Shown here: positions 11,441-22,700 of the stretch, piece by piece
Layout of the letters: each line of letters begins with the position of its first letter
Position numbering within the stretch: the stretch's first letter is position 1
Source: Stictocephala bisonia
Lineage: Eukaryota; Arthropoda; Insecta; Hemiptera; Membracidae
Assembly: GCA_035578905.1 (NCBI GenBank)
Contig: JAQJVL010000083.1
Span: 2,024,546 to 2,088,545 of the forward strand
DNA length: 64,000 bases
Direction of reading: 5' to 3'
The notes under the pieces: model-generated
Databases searched by the model: none
What the model was told of the DNA's origin: nothing
What the model saw: the letters and a program-made list of their open reading frames with translations, nothing else
Translations under genes and position numbers: made by a program

Positions 11441-12000
11441 TTTGGTGTTATTCTTTCCTTCGGAATAACATCCATCATAGTTGTTGTTTCTCTTTAAAAT
11501 AATAAACACTCGTGATGGTTTTATTCATATGTTTATCAATTTTATAAATATATTTTTCAAAATGATAGTACGTAACATATTTTCAATCAGTGATGATAAA
11601 AGTGGGCTTTATACGTTGCGTGATAGGTTACCTTTTTGGAATAACTTAATTTCCCTTCAAGCTTACATTCTTTTTGATCTCCTAACAAACAAAATGAATT
11701 TGTTTTTTCACGGACAAGAAGCAATTTGTCCATTATATATTTTATGAAGAGGAAAATCCATCGACATCTTTCAGTTTTGTCAAAACACTTGAGACTTTTC
11801 AACAATTTTCACATAAAACCATAAGAATAGTGTTTTCTTTCGTTTTATTTTTGTTCTAGCAAAACTAAAATTTAAAACACGTTTTCTACAAAAAGTAATC
11901 TTTTCTTTAAAAATTTATTTATCGCAACTTTTATTTACATCAAATGAAGTTTAACCAAATGAAAATGTAGTAATAGTATATTTCATGACAAGAGTGGAAA
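11441..12000. other. Nothing recognised
   Basis: Short ORFs on both strands (11481-11747, 11587-11805) have no domain I recognise and overlap each other. None is annotated. Confidence 0.35.
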
Positions 12001-12004
12001 GTGG

Positions 12005-12272
12005 GGTTTGCATGTTCGAGACCATATGTTTGAAGTGCGAGACTTGTCGAGCACTTCAAATGGTCGAGAACATACAAAACACTTTCACTCGAGTTTTGAA
12101 CGATACTTTTCACTACACTACGGAATAAAAACAGGTGTTGTTGACTGTGGAAATTCGGTTGTAAACAATGTTACTTTCGGTAGTAAACAATAGACAGCTG
12201 TTGAAAATATGATGTTTCGCAGGTTGTAAACACAACGAAAACAGCTGAACTCATAGTAGTGTAGTGAAAACT
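12005..12272. mobile_element. Palindrome plus short TIR pair, MITE-like
   Basis: Positions 12009-12070 form a strong palindrome: CATGTTCGAGACCATATGTT and its partner around GCACTTCAAATGG...AACAT flank a GCGAGACTTGTCGAGC core. Just to the right, TTTTCACTACACTA (near 12107) is repeated inverted as TAGTGTAGTGAAAA (near 12257). A small foldback element or two adjoining MITE relics would explain both; no target duplication was resolved. Confidence 0.4.
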
Positions 12273-12296
12273 ATATTAATTTACTTTACTTTATTA

Positions 12297-12640
12297 ATAA
12301 GTTGCCGATCGTCAAGATATGGACGATGAGGTACATGAACAGTGTAGTCTTTGTTACTAACTATTTCAACTGTTCCTCAGAAAGAAAATCATTATCAGTT
12401 GTCTATTGACATTTTTTAATACACAAATAAACCCCCCCCCCAATTTAGTGACCTACAAATTAGCGTAGAATCTAAACCACACATTCTACGCTAGGTAAAT
12501 GTCGACAACAGACGAGCTTTATATTCGGTTCTCTTTCTGCACAACTGCCGAAACTTAGTAATTATCTCACTTGAACACGCCAGACTTCTAGTAACGTTCA
12601 CGACTATGTAACCATTGAGCGGTCGCCATGCCAGTTCTAA
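12297..12640 (-). repeat. SINE-like family 2, diverged copy
   Basis: A minus-strand copy recognised by GCCGATCGTCAAGATATGGA, TTACTAACTATTTCAACTGT and, further in, GCCAGACTTCTAGTAACGTTC and TTGAGCGGTCGCCATG. The middle is diverged. Confidence 0.55.
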
Positions 12641-13519
12641 GACAGCTGAGTACGTTTCCCGGGGTTACAAGATAGTTACTATATTATGAAGATCGATTCA
12701 TAAAAAGCAACCTTACCATTTTAAACTAAATGGATTCTCAAAGTTAGTATTATTAGTTGTTATTATTAGTTGCCTGAGAATTAGCGACGGAATGAGGTTT
12801 CTTTCACAGCTATTCACCAATCTAATAACTGATCTACTCGTGTGCGTAATTGTGTACTGTTAGCATGGTGATTTGACTAACTGTAGCGTTAATTTAAACA
12901 TGTTCTTATCTAATTGATCTTTAAGATTGTTCATAAATAAAATGTATCTTTGAATCATTGTAATATGGTTCAGTCAGCCTCAAATCTTTTCATACAATTA
13001 TAATAGATTTTTGGGATGCTAAATACCAATATTTAGTAAAAATTAGGTGTCGGAAACAGAGTTAGTATAATTAGTGATACATTAGTATACACCGAGGTCG
13101 TCCATGTAAATAACTGCCGCGGCGCGATGTCTCCAGAAATTTCAGTGTTAGCGTGTGGACATTCTTAATGCTTTGCAACGTGAAAGATGGCTTTCTGACA
13201 TTTCATTTTCATTTTTCTTACTAAGTGAAGACTACATATAAAAATATGAAGAGAATTGAAGTTGACTAAGCAATTGTGCAGTTTTACCGAATAATTTTCA
13301 AAATGGCCTGTTTTTAACTTTTCAAAATAATAATTTCATAAGTTTATGAAAACTTCTATAGGCCTATAATTATTTTTACTCCTTCATCTCAATTCTCATT
13401 CATAAATATTACATATCAGTAACCTCACGACATTCAAAAGCGTTGCTACTCTTTGAATAGTTAATAGGCTCCAAACCTGAGCGTGAACTTGATTAAATTC
13501 TTAAAATACTGAACGTTAG
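12641..13519. other. Nothing recognised
   Basis: No ORF or repeat match supported. A GC-richer patch at 13090-13160 stands out slightly but carries no readable frame. Confidence 0.35.
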
Positions 13520-13590
13520 CTTATTTGGAGATCGAACCTGGGGACTTGTCCTTCGCAGCTTAGCCTCTGAGCCAATGCGGCTGGCAGTAT
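13520..13590 (-). repeat. tRNA-derived SINE head (family 1)
   Basis: On the minus strand the tRNA-like promoter reads TTGGCTCAGAGGCTAAG (A box) and CAGGTTCGATCTCC (B box) about 35 bp apart. The head is better preserved than the body. It is too incomplete for a functional tRNA: no convincing acceptor stem pairing was found. Confidence 0.6.
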
Positions 13591-13594
13591 CCAG

Positions 13595-13720
13595 GGAACG
13601 ACAATATAGAGACCTATCCTGCTCATACACTCCTGCAGGATATTACCAGGACATTAGCCTGGGTTCATGAACCACACATCCCCCTTCCCCCACCAATGTA
13701 ATTACATCTCTGTCAGTGAT
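13595..13720. repeat. Dispersed repeat, copy 2 of 2
   Basis: Partner of 490-640, with the same ordered blocks (AGGATATTACCAGGACATTA, TGGGTTCATGAACC). Its abutment on the tRNA-like SINE head may be coincidental or may define a composite element. Confidence 0.4.
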
Positions 13721-13957
13721 GTGACTTGTGATACGAGGGCCTCAGCTGTGAATCAATCACAAGTCAAAGGGAAAGCGGAAAACAGCTGTTTACACAAAAG
13801 TACATCACATGGTAATTTTCTTGGTTTTAGGTTAATGGTAGTTCATTATAATTTGTTTAAAATTTTGATAAACTTTAACCTAATAAAATATAGTTAAATG
13901 TTTGTTAAGTGTTTCTAACAATACAGAGAGATTTATTTCAATTCTTATATTCTTACA
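13721..13957. other. Nothing recognised
   Basis: A 76-codon plus-strand ORF (13667-13897) starts in the repeat and has no recognisable domain. Confidence 0.35.
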
Positions 13958-14302
13958 TATGAGACGCCGACACAACGTTGTTGGTATTTTAAGGCGAATA
14001 TGAATGGTTATATGATTGTAGGATGCGTGTGGATGAGTGTAGTCTGGTTACTAACTGAGTTAAACTGTTCCTCAGAAAGGGCAATTTATTAATAGCCCAA
14101 CGGCCAGGGCAACTAAGGGACCTACAGCTTTACGTGGAATCCGAACCACGTACTGCTGGTCTGATTTTCAGCTAATTGACAAGCCTGATACTCAGTTATC
14201 TCCCCGACACAACATCCGCACAATGATTACCACCCAACATGGACACACCAGACTTCTCTAGTAGTGTCCACGCCGATAGCAACCATCAAGCGGACGCAAT
14301 CA
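13958..14302 (-). repeat. SINE-like family 2, 5'-truncated
   Basis: A well-preserved minus-strand copy. It runs from the 3' end (GAGACGCCGACACAACGTTG) to CATCAAGCGGACGC, where it stops; the 5' ~100 bp are missing. The B-box-like CCGAACCACGTA region is intact. It shares with 51568-52015 the AACGTTGT...AAGGCGAATATGAATG 3' variant, suggesting the same subfamily. Confidence 0.75.
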
Positions 14303-14534
14303 ATCAATTAACAGTTTCAATTAATTAAACAGACATCCATCAATTAAACTCTTTCCTGTTCAAAACACAACATATAAATGACAATATTGTGATACTAAAT
14401 TTAAAGTTATTTACTTATTTAAATATTCTGTACTAATCATTAAATTGTTTGTCATTTTGTTTATTATTTTTAAGCGATGTAAATTCACTACCAGAAAAAT
14501 AATGCTAAAATAAATATAATCTCTTTCAAGAAAT
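14303..14534. other. AT-rich, nothing recognised
   Basis: No supported feature. Confidence 0.35.
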
Positions 14535-14690
14535 TTTATTTATTATTTTTTTTTTTTTTTTATATTTATTTATTACTTTAAAGTGAGTACAAAATCAAGG
14601 CCTCACCAAGTTACGCAAAACTTGTCGGTGAGGTCCTATAGTAAATAAGAAAGAAAAAAAAAACGTAGTACAAAAAAATACATGCATATA
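14535..14690 (-). repeat. Retroelement 3' end with poly(A) and stem-loop
   Basis: On the minus strand, a CCTCACCGACAAGTTTTGCG / TTGGTGAGG stem-loop is followed by an AATAAATAAATA-type signal and a poly(A) of about 15 at 14545-14560. A hairpin then A-tail is typical of a LINE or SINE 3' end. No coding portion is present. Confidence 0.4.
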
Positions 14691-15600
14691 TACTTATATA
14701 TATTTTATAGTGTTATTTATTAGTAATTATTGGCGGTTTAGGGCAGGCACCTATTTAACAAAATAAAAAATGCAGCTTATAATATGACAAGACTATGCAT
14801 TACAATAGAAGGTATGAATACAATAACTGCAGAATGTGGCTACACCAGATATGCCTGGTGAAAGTTTGTAGATAATTTTTTCTGTTTGCCAAAACATTCC
14901 TGCTCTCTATGCCCTATTCCCTCAACAACACTTGGATCGGCAGTGGGTGAATTATATGTTGTACTGTAAACAAACACAAGGTGATATAACCTTAGCGTGT
15001 TTTCTTACTGTAATTTAACTATTGAAAATACTATTTGAATTCTAAAACGAATATATGTTTAATTTGTAAAATTTATTGAACAGTGCAGTGTCTTTGATGT
15101 GTTAATGTCATATTTATTACTTGGTAGATTGCCCGTTTCTGGGTCAATGTTTATCTAGGCTGTGTAATTATGGTAAATAGTCCCTTTCAGTGCACCTTTT
15201 CTTCCAAGAAAACCCCGTTAGAATAAATGATGAAATTACAAAAGAAACACAATAAATAATCTAAATTAAACTGTATTTGTGAACTTACATTACTCAAACA
15301 ATATTGTAAGGTGATTTTGTTCTGTATTCAATTAGTGTGATAGTGAAGTGATTTGGTGTAATAGTGAAGTGATTATGTGAATACCAGGAAATAATGTATG
15401 TCAGTGAGTTGTTCTGTTATTATGATTACGATGATAAATGCAGAGAAATAGATCAATAATCAAGCATTTCTATAGTAGTGATATTCAGTTTGTTCTTATT
15501 GTATGGCGTTCTAATGTTCACTGTCTACCAAAAACTAATATTTTAATTCTAAATTATTAATATTTATTCATACTTTTCATTCTTTTGACAAAGAAACTAA
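14691..15600. other. Nothing recognised
   Basis: AT-rich sequence. A direct repeat of GTGAAGTGATT (near 15342 and 15365) is the only local structure noted. Confidence 0.35.
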
Positions 15601-15611
15601 TCTCAATTAAA

Positions 15612-15819
15612 ATGCCAGCTGTAAGTTTTTTCGTCATTACTTATTCAGAGTAATTAATTATAAAATGTAGTTGTTAAACGTTTGTAACAAATATTTAAGA
15701 GTATAATTAAATTCACTTCAAAGATATTAAGAAGTTCTACAGTAATAAATTAGTATTCGTTTCAGGATACAAACAGTCCAAGTGGTGGGGAGGACTACTC
15801 GTTTGAGGGGGATTTGTAG
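15612..15819 (+). CDS. Candidate short spliced ORF (20 codons), very tentative
   Basis: ATG-CCA-GCT at 15612-15620 is followed at once by a near-consensus donor, GTAAGT. At 15766, after TTCGTTTCAG, an exon continues in frame for 17 codons to a TAG at 15817. The predicted product begins MPADTNSPSGG. The second half of this ORF lies in dispersed repeat family 4, so the natural downstream exon may have been replaced or this may be chance. No protein family is recognised. It is reported because the donor and acceptor agree in phase. An RNA-seq junction from 15620 to 15766 would settle it. Confidence 0.2.
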
Positions 15820-15900
15820 AATAACAAATCACATAACCTAGTTATGAGCAAAGGGGAGAATGAAAGGGTACAACCGTCCCCTACCTCCAACTTGACAGCT
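15780..15900 (+). repeat. Dispersed repeat family 4, copy B
   Basis: Shared with 7290-7480 and 22525-22700: TTTGTAGAATAACAAATCAC, CATAACCT, TGAAAGGGTACAACCGTC and CCAACTTGACAG-type blocks. Confidence 0.5.
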
Positions 15901-16767
15901 TTTTGTAGCAGCTCTGAAGTACAGTTGAATTTGTTACTCATAGTTATTTACTAGAGATTATTAGTTCAGTGGAAATAATCATCAAACTAAACATTTTAGG
16001 TTGTTATACAATTTTACTGGAAAGCAAAATTAATAATACTGAATAATTATTGTTCTACAAAAATAAACTGTGCAATACTAAATATCTGTTGATTATCTTC
16101 TTTTGATCAGCACATAATAATAACAAAACAGAAAAATAGAAATGAGATGTTCAATTTTAGCAAATAAGTTTAAACAGTTGTTTTTCTATATCATCAAAGT
16201 AACAGTCCATCTCAGGAACAAAAAAGGTGAAGTAAAAGATCTGGAGTGAATATGGGTTCAAAATATAACTGCTCAACTAAAAGAAATGTCTTAGCCGAAC
16301 AATGTCGATGTTAACTAACCAAATGCAGTGACTACAGAGAAAAAGAAACAGATGTCACTTTCTTATAGCAGCAGTGAAGGTCTCATTGGTAGTTACCACT
16401 AATTAAATATTTATGAATTGTAATGAAAATTACTAGGTTTATCCTTCAGGATTTGGAGGGGAATAAAGGAAGGGACTAACACCGGTGCTGGCCCTGCCAT
16501 CTACACAGAGATTTGGAGAACTAACTAATCAACAAGTTTACGTCATACAACACAATATAAGTCCAAAATATACAAATATTATGTTGATCGATTACATAAA
16601 CCACCACGTTTACCAGGTTCTTCACGTCTCGATTCCTTTGTGATTCTCCCTGGTCTGAGAAAGGTCAACTTAGTTACCGGAATCAATCACCATAATATTG
16701 TAATACGTTTGTGTTGTGTGATGCTCACTTGCATGGTATTTCTACCGACACGAAATTCAGATTTAGT
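15901..16767. other. Nothing recognised
   Basis: No ORF, terminal repeat or match elsewhere in the window was found. Confidence 0.35.
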
Positions 16768-17172
16768 ATAAGACACCGTCACAACTTTTTGCGTTTTTTA
16801 AAACGAATATCAATGATTTAAGATAAGTGTGCATGGCTTGTGAAGTCTGGTTACTAACTGAGTTTAACTTATGCTCAGAAAGAGCCTTTATTAATAACCC
16901 AACAGCCAGAGTAACAAGGGGTCTACAGGTTTACGTGGAATCAGAACTACGTAATATTGGTCTGATTTTCAGCTACTTGACAAGCTTAATACTGAGTTAT
17001 CTGCCCTATACAACATGCGAACTCTGAATACCACCCAACATGGACACCCCAGACTTCTCTAGTAGTGTGCACGCCGATAGCACTCGAGCATAGAACCTAT
17101 TGCCTACAATATCCTCAACACTTTGTCCCTAAGTAGGTAGATTACAGCACTACACCACTAGTGCTGACAGTA
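16768..17172 (-). repeat. SINE-like family 2, near full-length
   Basis: A minus-strand copy from AGACACCGTCACAACTTTTT to CACTAGTGCTGACAG, the complement of the family's 5' GTC(G/A)GCACTAGTGGTG start. It carries the complements of all major internal blocks. Confidence 0.75.
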
Positions 17173-17484
17173 TGCTAATAAATAAATCATGTTTTAAATT
17201 GCAGTCACAGCAATAATTACTATTTAAAAAGGGATATTTAAAAATAGTATCTTAACTGAAATTTCTACGTACATCGATCCTCACGGATATACAACAAACG
17301 GTGTCAATTAAAAAAATAAACTGCCTACCCTAAAAGCCGTTTTCACTAATCACTTTAACTACCAATCAACGTTCAGATTCTTACAAAGCATAAATTATCG
17401 CCGGATGATATTTTCCAGTCAGTAATCAGCTCAAAATATGATGAACAGAGTGGTTAGGCAGTGGTTAGCTAATTATATGATTAA
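17173..17484. other. Nothing recognised
   Basis: AT-rich sequence without a supported feature. Confidence 0.3.
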
Positions 17485-17585
17485 TTCAGACCAGGGTGAT
17501 CCCATTAGTAATTAGTGACGTGGCGCGAACAACCCCTGGCCAGTAATCACTCTCACGGATGGAAACAGCAACGCTTAGAACATTT
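17485..17585 (+). repeat. Dispersed repeat family 3, copy A
   Basis: Pairs with 24150-24245. Both contain CCCATTAGTAATTAGT, a CGAAC/CGACCACCCC block, then TAATCACT(C/T)TCA(C/T)GGATGGA. The element type is unknown; a minus-strand ORF over the second copy is not convincing. Confidence 0.5.
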
Positions 17586-19073
17586 CTGGCTAAAGGGTAG
17601 TTAATTGTTGATCTATAAGCTTAAAATAAGACATACCCACTCACCTTCTTATTTTAAGCAAACTTTTCTTCACGAACATCTAAATCATTAAGTGGGTTTA
17701 GCAATTCTCGTGCAGTTGCTCCAGACGAATAGTTCGTCCAGCTGAACTCTAAGTTCGTTTTCTCGTTAAGTTTTCTTTGTTACTAATTTGATGACAACAA
17801 TTGAAGAAAAGTGAACGCTACCCGTTTTACATTTGGTTTTAGCATGAATAGACTTAGACCAGTCAATACCATCGTACATTTATGGCCTGGCAGGTAAGCC
17901 CTTCGTATGGTTGGATGGGTGGAATAATACCACCGCACGTTTTTGGGTGGGCGGGTGAGCCAACAGCGTGCTCATATAATGTGGACTGGCTCAAATACCT
18001 CACTCAAATCAAATATTTTTATCAAACATAGCATTTTTAATAAAAACTGCCTAGAAACTCCTCTATCACACCGCTAGTTACTGCTCGTCTTCGCCCACGT
18101 GTTCCACGCACGTATAAGGGAACAAAAGCATGTAGTATAACGCATACAATCTTGTACAACTTTACTGGCGTGCAATTTTTCCATCGGACTATTTTGGACA
18201 TTTTGTCTAGTTAACCTTCAATTAAGAAGTATAAATATGTATTTAATATTCAAAACCAAAACTAAAAAGATGTTTGTGAATCTTTTTAATCTGAAAATGG
18301 TAATAATTTTACATTTTTTGTACTTTTATTGTACAAAACTTGTGATTTTTGTACTCCCTTGTAAATCTTACTGCAGTTATATACTAGTAAACAAAATATT
18401 TAAGAAAGGAAATTATTAGGTTTTTTTATGTATTTTTATACCTGTAATTTTATACAACTCGCTGCGGACGTGACACCTTTCCCTTCGGCCACCGTTTGTT
18501 ATAAAGTTAATATTAAGCTTAACTGTAATGTAGAACTAATAAAAACAACAGACAAAGATTTATTATTTAGTACGTTTATTTATAGTTTAGTGTTGATCGA
18601 CTGATAATGGTTGTCTCAAGAGACACATTCTCTCTATGACTCAGATAGAAAGATTGTAAAAGTTATTGACCATTTACTTCAAAACTTGTTAAAATAATAC
18701 AAAATCGTAATACAAAAAATGATACGTGTTAAGGGAGAAAATCTTGGCTGAAGACGTATAGATGTGCCCATGACCTTCACCAAGACACACAAATCACGAC
18801 TCACACCACTCATCTCATGAGGAACACAGGGTTAAAGCAAAGCATTTCCAAAAACATTATCAGTATAGCTGAGTTGATTTGATTGGTAGCAAAAACAGCT
18901 GATTGATCAAATTGAGTCAAATAAATACTAAACAATACAGTCTGGGAGGTTATTTTTCCATAAAAATTACAATTGTTTAAGGATCATGAATTTTTTCTAA
19001 TAACACTAACCACCAAGTGTTATTTCCTATTGTGAAAAAAGTACGATTCACTCACCAACAACGGTATATAAAG
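17586..19073. other. Mostly nothing recognised; one minisatellite-like remnant
   Basis: Around 17930-17965 a single unit, ACCACCGCACGTTTTTGGGT then GGGCGGGTGAGCC, resembles the 35/36-bp minisatellite family seen elsewhere. The remainder is AT-rich. The 60-codon plus-strand ORF at 18237-18419 is hydrophobic and unsupported. Confidence 0.35.
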
Positions 19074-20105
19074 TTTTTTTTGTCAGCTACAATTATTATT
19101 CTTATTTTATTTCAAATTTTGTAAAATCTGAGTTTTATTGTCGGACAAAACATCCAAAAGTCATTACACTATAATAAAAATTATAAATAAATAACAAATG
19201 ATCTCCTGTCACAAAGCTAAATCCAGTCCGTAAAGCGATTTAAGACCTGCCTCACTGATTCTATTTGTACTAAATAATCTCTCCGTAAAACAGCGTAAGG
19301 GGCACTCTGTAACTATATGAGCCATTGTTTGGGTATACTCCCCACAATCACATGACTGATCTACTGTCAATCCCAATTTGTATTTCTAGTAGTTACATCT
19401 ACGCACTCCAGTTCGGAAACGATTCAGTAATGTCCACTCCATACGAGGGAGGTTCATCCCACCTACAGGTATTGATGGATCGTTAATAAGGAACTTATTT
19501 CGTCCATAAAAACTGTTCCACGCTATGGCCCAGCTAGTATTGGGTGAGAAATTTGATCTGCTCAACTGGAAAGCAGTACGTAGAGGTGGGTTTCGACATT
19601 TTAAATGACCGTTCTGACGTGGGAGGTCCTGGGATATGGAAAGGCGCGGAGCATTCAAGATCTTATTGAATTCTTTACGTAATGCCTCCTGACGTCTTAT
19701 TTCTGAACGAGCTATATTGCACAGCAACGGGAGCCAAGGTAGTGGAGTTGCGATGAGAGTGCCACTGATAGCTGTCATGGCTCTATTAAGTTGAATATCA
19801 ATCGCTTTTGTATGTGCGCTATTTAGCCATACGGGAACACTGTATTCAGCAGCTGAATAAATCAGCGGCAAAGCAGCAGCACGCAGGACGTGTGCGTAGG
19901 CTCTCAAGTTGTGCCAGCAATATGATGCAGTACATTTGCCCTGGTTTTTATATTAGCTGTTGTTTTTTGAAGATGGCTTTTAAACGTCAGCGATCGATAT
20001 AACGTTACTCCCAGGTACTGTGAATGATCTTTGTAGTGGAGTTTTACACTATTTAGAAAGATATTTAATGTTCGATTAGCCAGTCGATTACTTAGGCTGG
20101 GGTCA
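19074..20105 (-). pseudogene. Non-LTR retrotransposon RT C-terminal part, frameshifted
   Basis: Two minus-strand frames form one broken reverse-transcriptase C-terminal region. The first (about 20100-19904) contains SQYLGVTL and SHLQKTTANIKTR, then HHIAGTT. After a one-step frame change, 19907-19386 continues with ALPLIYSAAEYSVPVW, IRRQEAL, a WNSFYGR block and a PVGGMNLP ending. This is the thumb/C-terminal region following the polymerase core in I/Jockey-like LINEs. The downstream 3' UTR (19385-19074) matches that of the copy at 5403-6107 and ends at the same CTGACAAAAAA. The frame becomes unrelated above about 20105, where a GC-rich repeat end begins. Confidence 0.85.
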
Positions 20106-20998
20106 CATTTAGCATGTTTCCCTCGCGGTAGATTTCTGACCGCGGCTGGGTGCGGTTTTTGGACGTGGTGATGAAACCGCTGTAAAACCGCTCCACATGC
20201 TATCAAATGGAGGCAGTCACTTGTCGCAGCCTGTCCTTCCCCCTCTCCAAGTTATTCGTTGTTGATGACAGTAATTTGTACACAACCTGCGCTGTGGGAG
20301 TTCTTATGTTGCTTACTGTTTATGAATATTATTTTATTCTTTACTATTTTTCTTTTAATATGTTTGTCACGGAAAAATTCATTAATGAAATTCATCTTCG
20401 TCCAATGTTGTAGCAGATGTCTAACAAAGATTATAGTAATAGAGACATGAAAAGTAGAACGTGGATAGAGACAGGACAAAGTATGATTGACAACTGGGAA
20501 CTAAAGTCAACAGAAGAGAGAAACAAAGAAAGTAAGTGTTAATTATTATTTAATTAGACAATCTCAAGTTCAAAATCTGCTCTTTGCTGTGACATGTATG
20601 CAAAAATATGTTACACTATTCTTTTTTAGCTAGGAAACATTTTTACAAAGCTAACCACTCACACGTGCCTACAAACATGAAAACGAGTTACGTAAATTCA
20701 AATCTAGCCTGTGAGTGGATGTATTATTAATTCATAGATTCTTACCTCAAAGTAACAGCCAATCGTTCTTCTGTTGATATGGACAATTTTAATATTGTGC
20801 CATACTTCGCAATAGTGTCCCTCAATATAGAGCGCAGTTCTGAAAATGATGGTCCACTCGTCCGGAAATAAGATAAGAACTTCAATTAGTCATTTTATAT
20901 ATATCATTCTATTTTACATTATATATATGTAAAATATATACCATTTTTTACACACACACACACATATATATACCATCAGGATATGGTACTGTATGTAA

Positions 20999-21676
20999 AG
21001 CCGCGTTTACACTAAAGTTGCTCTTCTCAAATTAGAGCAACAAGTGGAAGATATTTTGAAGAAAACTAAAAGTTGATTTTCGCAAATTTAGATAAGCAAA
21101 TGGAAATGTTATTGCCAAAGAATTGGCGCGCGAAAGATTAAAAGACAGTAGTGTCAAGGATGTCGAACGAAGAAGACGCAAGTATTGACGTAGTTTCCTG
21201 TCTCATCATAGCCAGCCACTGTACAAGAGGTCACGGAAGATTTTGGGTGACACCCTCGTTGAATGCTAGGAATTGGTAGAGTGGCAATGACATGATAGCT
21301 GATCTCCGAGAAGATAACGTCGATACGTTGAGTGGTGAGCTGAGGTGTGATGGGAGTGTCGAAAACTTTCTCAGAATGACCAGTAGTGACTTTTAGTATA
21401 TGATTTCAATGATCGGACATTAAATCAAGAAACGTGACACAAACTGCAGGAAAGCAGTACCTGTCCAACTGGGGACAGTTTTCCACTAGTTTCCTACAAG
21501 TTGTTTGAACAACATTCTTTAATCTTTACCGACACTCTACGGGAAACCGAAATTTAGTGGAAGATTTGTCTCTCCACATGTGAAAAACAGAAAAGGTTAC
21601 TGTATTTTGTAGAAAAAACAACAAACTGGCGCAACCTGTGGAAAACTTGGCGGAAGACTTTAGTGTAAACGCGGCT
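20999..21676 (+). mobile_element. PIF/Harbinger DNA transposon, internally deleted
   Basis: Perfect 20-bp terminal inverted repeats, AGCCGCGTTTACACTAAAGT, bound the element. TAA lies immediately outside both ends (20996-20998 and 21677-21679), the 3-bp TWA target duplication expected of PIF/Harbinger. Its 678-bp length is too short for the usual two genes, so it is an internally deleted copy. It retains part of the transposase. Confidence 0.85.
21160..21480 (+). pseudogene. Harbinger transposase N-terminal fragment (HARBI1-like)
   Basis: One continuous frame starts at ATG 21160 (MSNEEDASIDVV) and passes through GRFWVTPSLNARNW and LREDNVDTLSGELRC. It then contains ENFLRMTSSDF followed by YMISMIGH and RDTNCRKAVPVQ. 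The order and wording match the N-terminal region of HARBI1-like transposases (RxFWVRP, then FRMTSSDF, then IGP and AIPVQ). In-frame stops at 21277, 21394 and 21421 break it, and the DDE catalytic domain is missing. It is missed by ORF finders because of the stops. Family assignment is from memory of conserved motifs. Confidence 0.75.
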
Positions 21677-21925
21677 TAATGGATGCACTCCGAATCTCCT
21701 ACTTTTCATGCGTATTAAATATGAAATCACAGCAATTGCCAAAGGCAAATCATCCTCTCTTCGTGAAGACATATTTTCAAGTGACGGACCTAGGACGTCA
21801 TCAAGTACAATGGTAGCACCGCCCAGTGTGACAGCACTCAGCGGATCCGCCGGTAACCGCTGCAAACAATTGAAAAGCAGCGTTTCTACCGCGACGTGAA
21901 ACACGCCGAATGTTCCTTAGGCGGA

Positions 21926-22524
21926 AATAGGCTAGTTCGGTTTTTAATTTTTTACGTTTTTTTACTTCGGTTAGGTTTAGAAATTGAACCCTAACCCATC
22001 AAAAAAGTTGGTGGAAGCAGGCTATCAACAACCGTATTCAGTATTCAATTTTTTACTGGGGACATGGCTGGTACAACTACAGTATAGAGTGGTACAACTA
22101 TGAACAAACAAATGTCACACGTACTTTAAGCAATCAAAGAGTAAATTTAAAAATTAATAATTTGGCTAATTTTCTTCACGTTGCACGGTTACATTGTTCA
22201 CAAATAACTCTTTTACACTTGTTGGCTCTCTCATTCGAATTGTGATTGGTAGCAAAGACTTTGACTGTCTGTTATCAGAATAGATTTTTATCAAATTTAT
22301 TTTAGCTCTGTAAGTTAAAATATTTTGAATTCCTAACTTAATACGTATTAGAGGCTGTAAAGAGTATTTTTGCTAAGTTTCATGGTCCAAAACCTTATAA
22401 TTTATGAGTAATTGTGATCAGTCAGTCAAAGGTACTTGGTTTTTATATTTACTATAAAATGAAAAATATATTGATTACATCAAACGTTCGTGCATTAAGT
22501 CTGTTGAAGGACTTATAGGACCCA
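21926..22524. other. Nothing recognised
   Basis: No supported feature. GGTTAGGTTTAGAAATTGAAC near 21970 is a phrase common in insect repeats but is not diagnostic. Confidence 0.3.
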
Positions 22525-22700
22525 AACACTCTAAAACGTGGAGGGGCAACTTGGTGGAGGGGGTTGTAGAATAACGGATTACATAACCTTATTGTCGCCA
22601 GAAGGGTGGGTGAAAGGGTCCTATTGTCGCCTGCTCTAACTTGCTTAAGTGTTCTGTACCGATAAAAAGGTGAACTGACGAACCGAGTTGTCGGTCTCAA
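22525..22700 (+). repeat. Dispersed repeat family 4, copy C
   Basis: The best preserved of three copies: GTAGAATAACGGATTACATA, CCAGAAGGGTGGGTGAAAGG and TGAACTGACGAACCGAGTTG. Partners lie at 7290-7480 and 15780-15900. Confidence 0.55.

Larger units (their letters stand above)
20103..21925. mobile_element. Possible ~1.8-kb DNA transposon with GC-rich imperfect TIRs
   Basis: The left end (20103-20140) contains AGCATGTTTCCCTCGCGGTA. Read in complement, the right end (21885-21925) contains GGCGTGTTTCACGTCGCGGT. The two are clearly similar over about 35 bp, with GCGGTTTT/GCGGTT subterminal repeats inside both. The left end abuts the broken LINE at 19074-20105. A Harbinger element (20999-21676) lies within. 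Target duplications were not resolved and no transposase is recognised; a 75-codon minus-strand open stretch at 21680-21904 could be its relic. Confidence 0.4.

Noticed and set aside
21554..21904. 116-codon minus-strand ORF as a host gene
   Set aside because: It runs across the right end of the Harbinger element and into another repeat end. No domain was recognised and it is better explained as transposon sequence.
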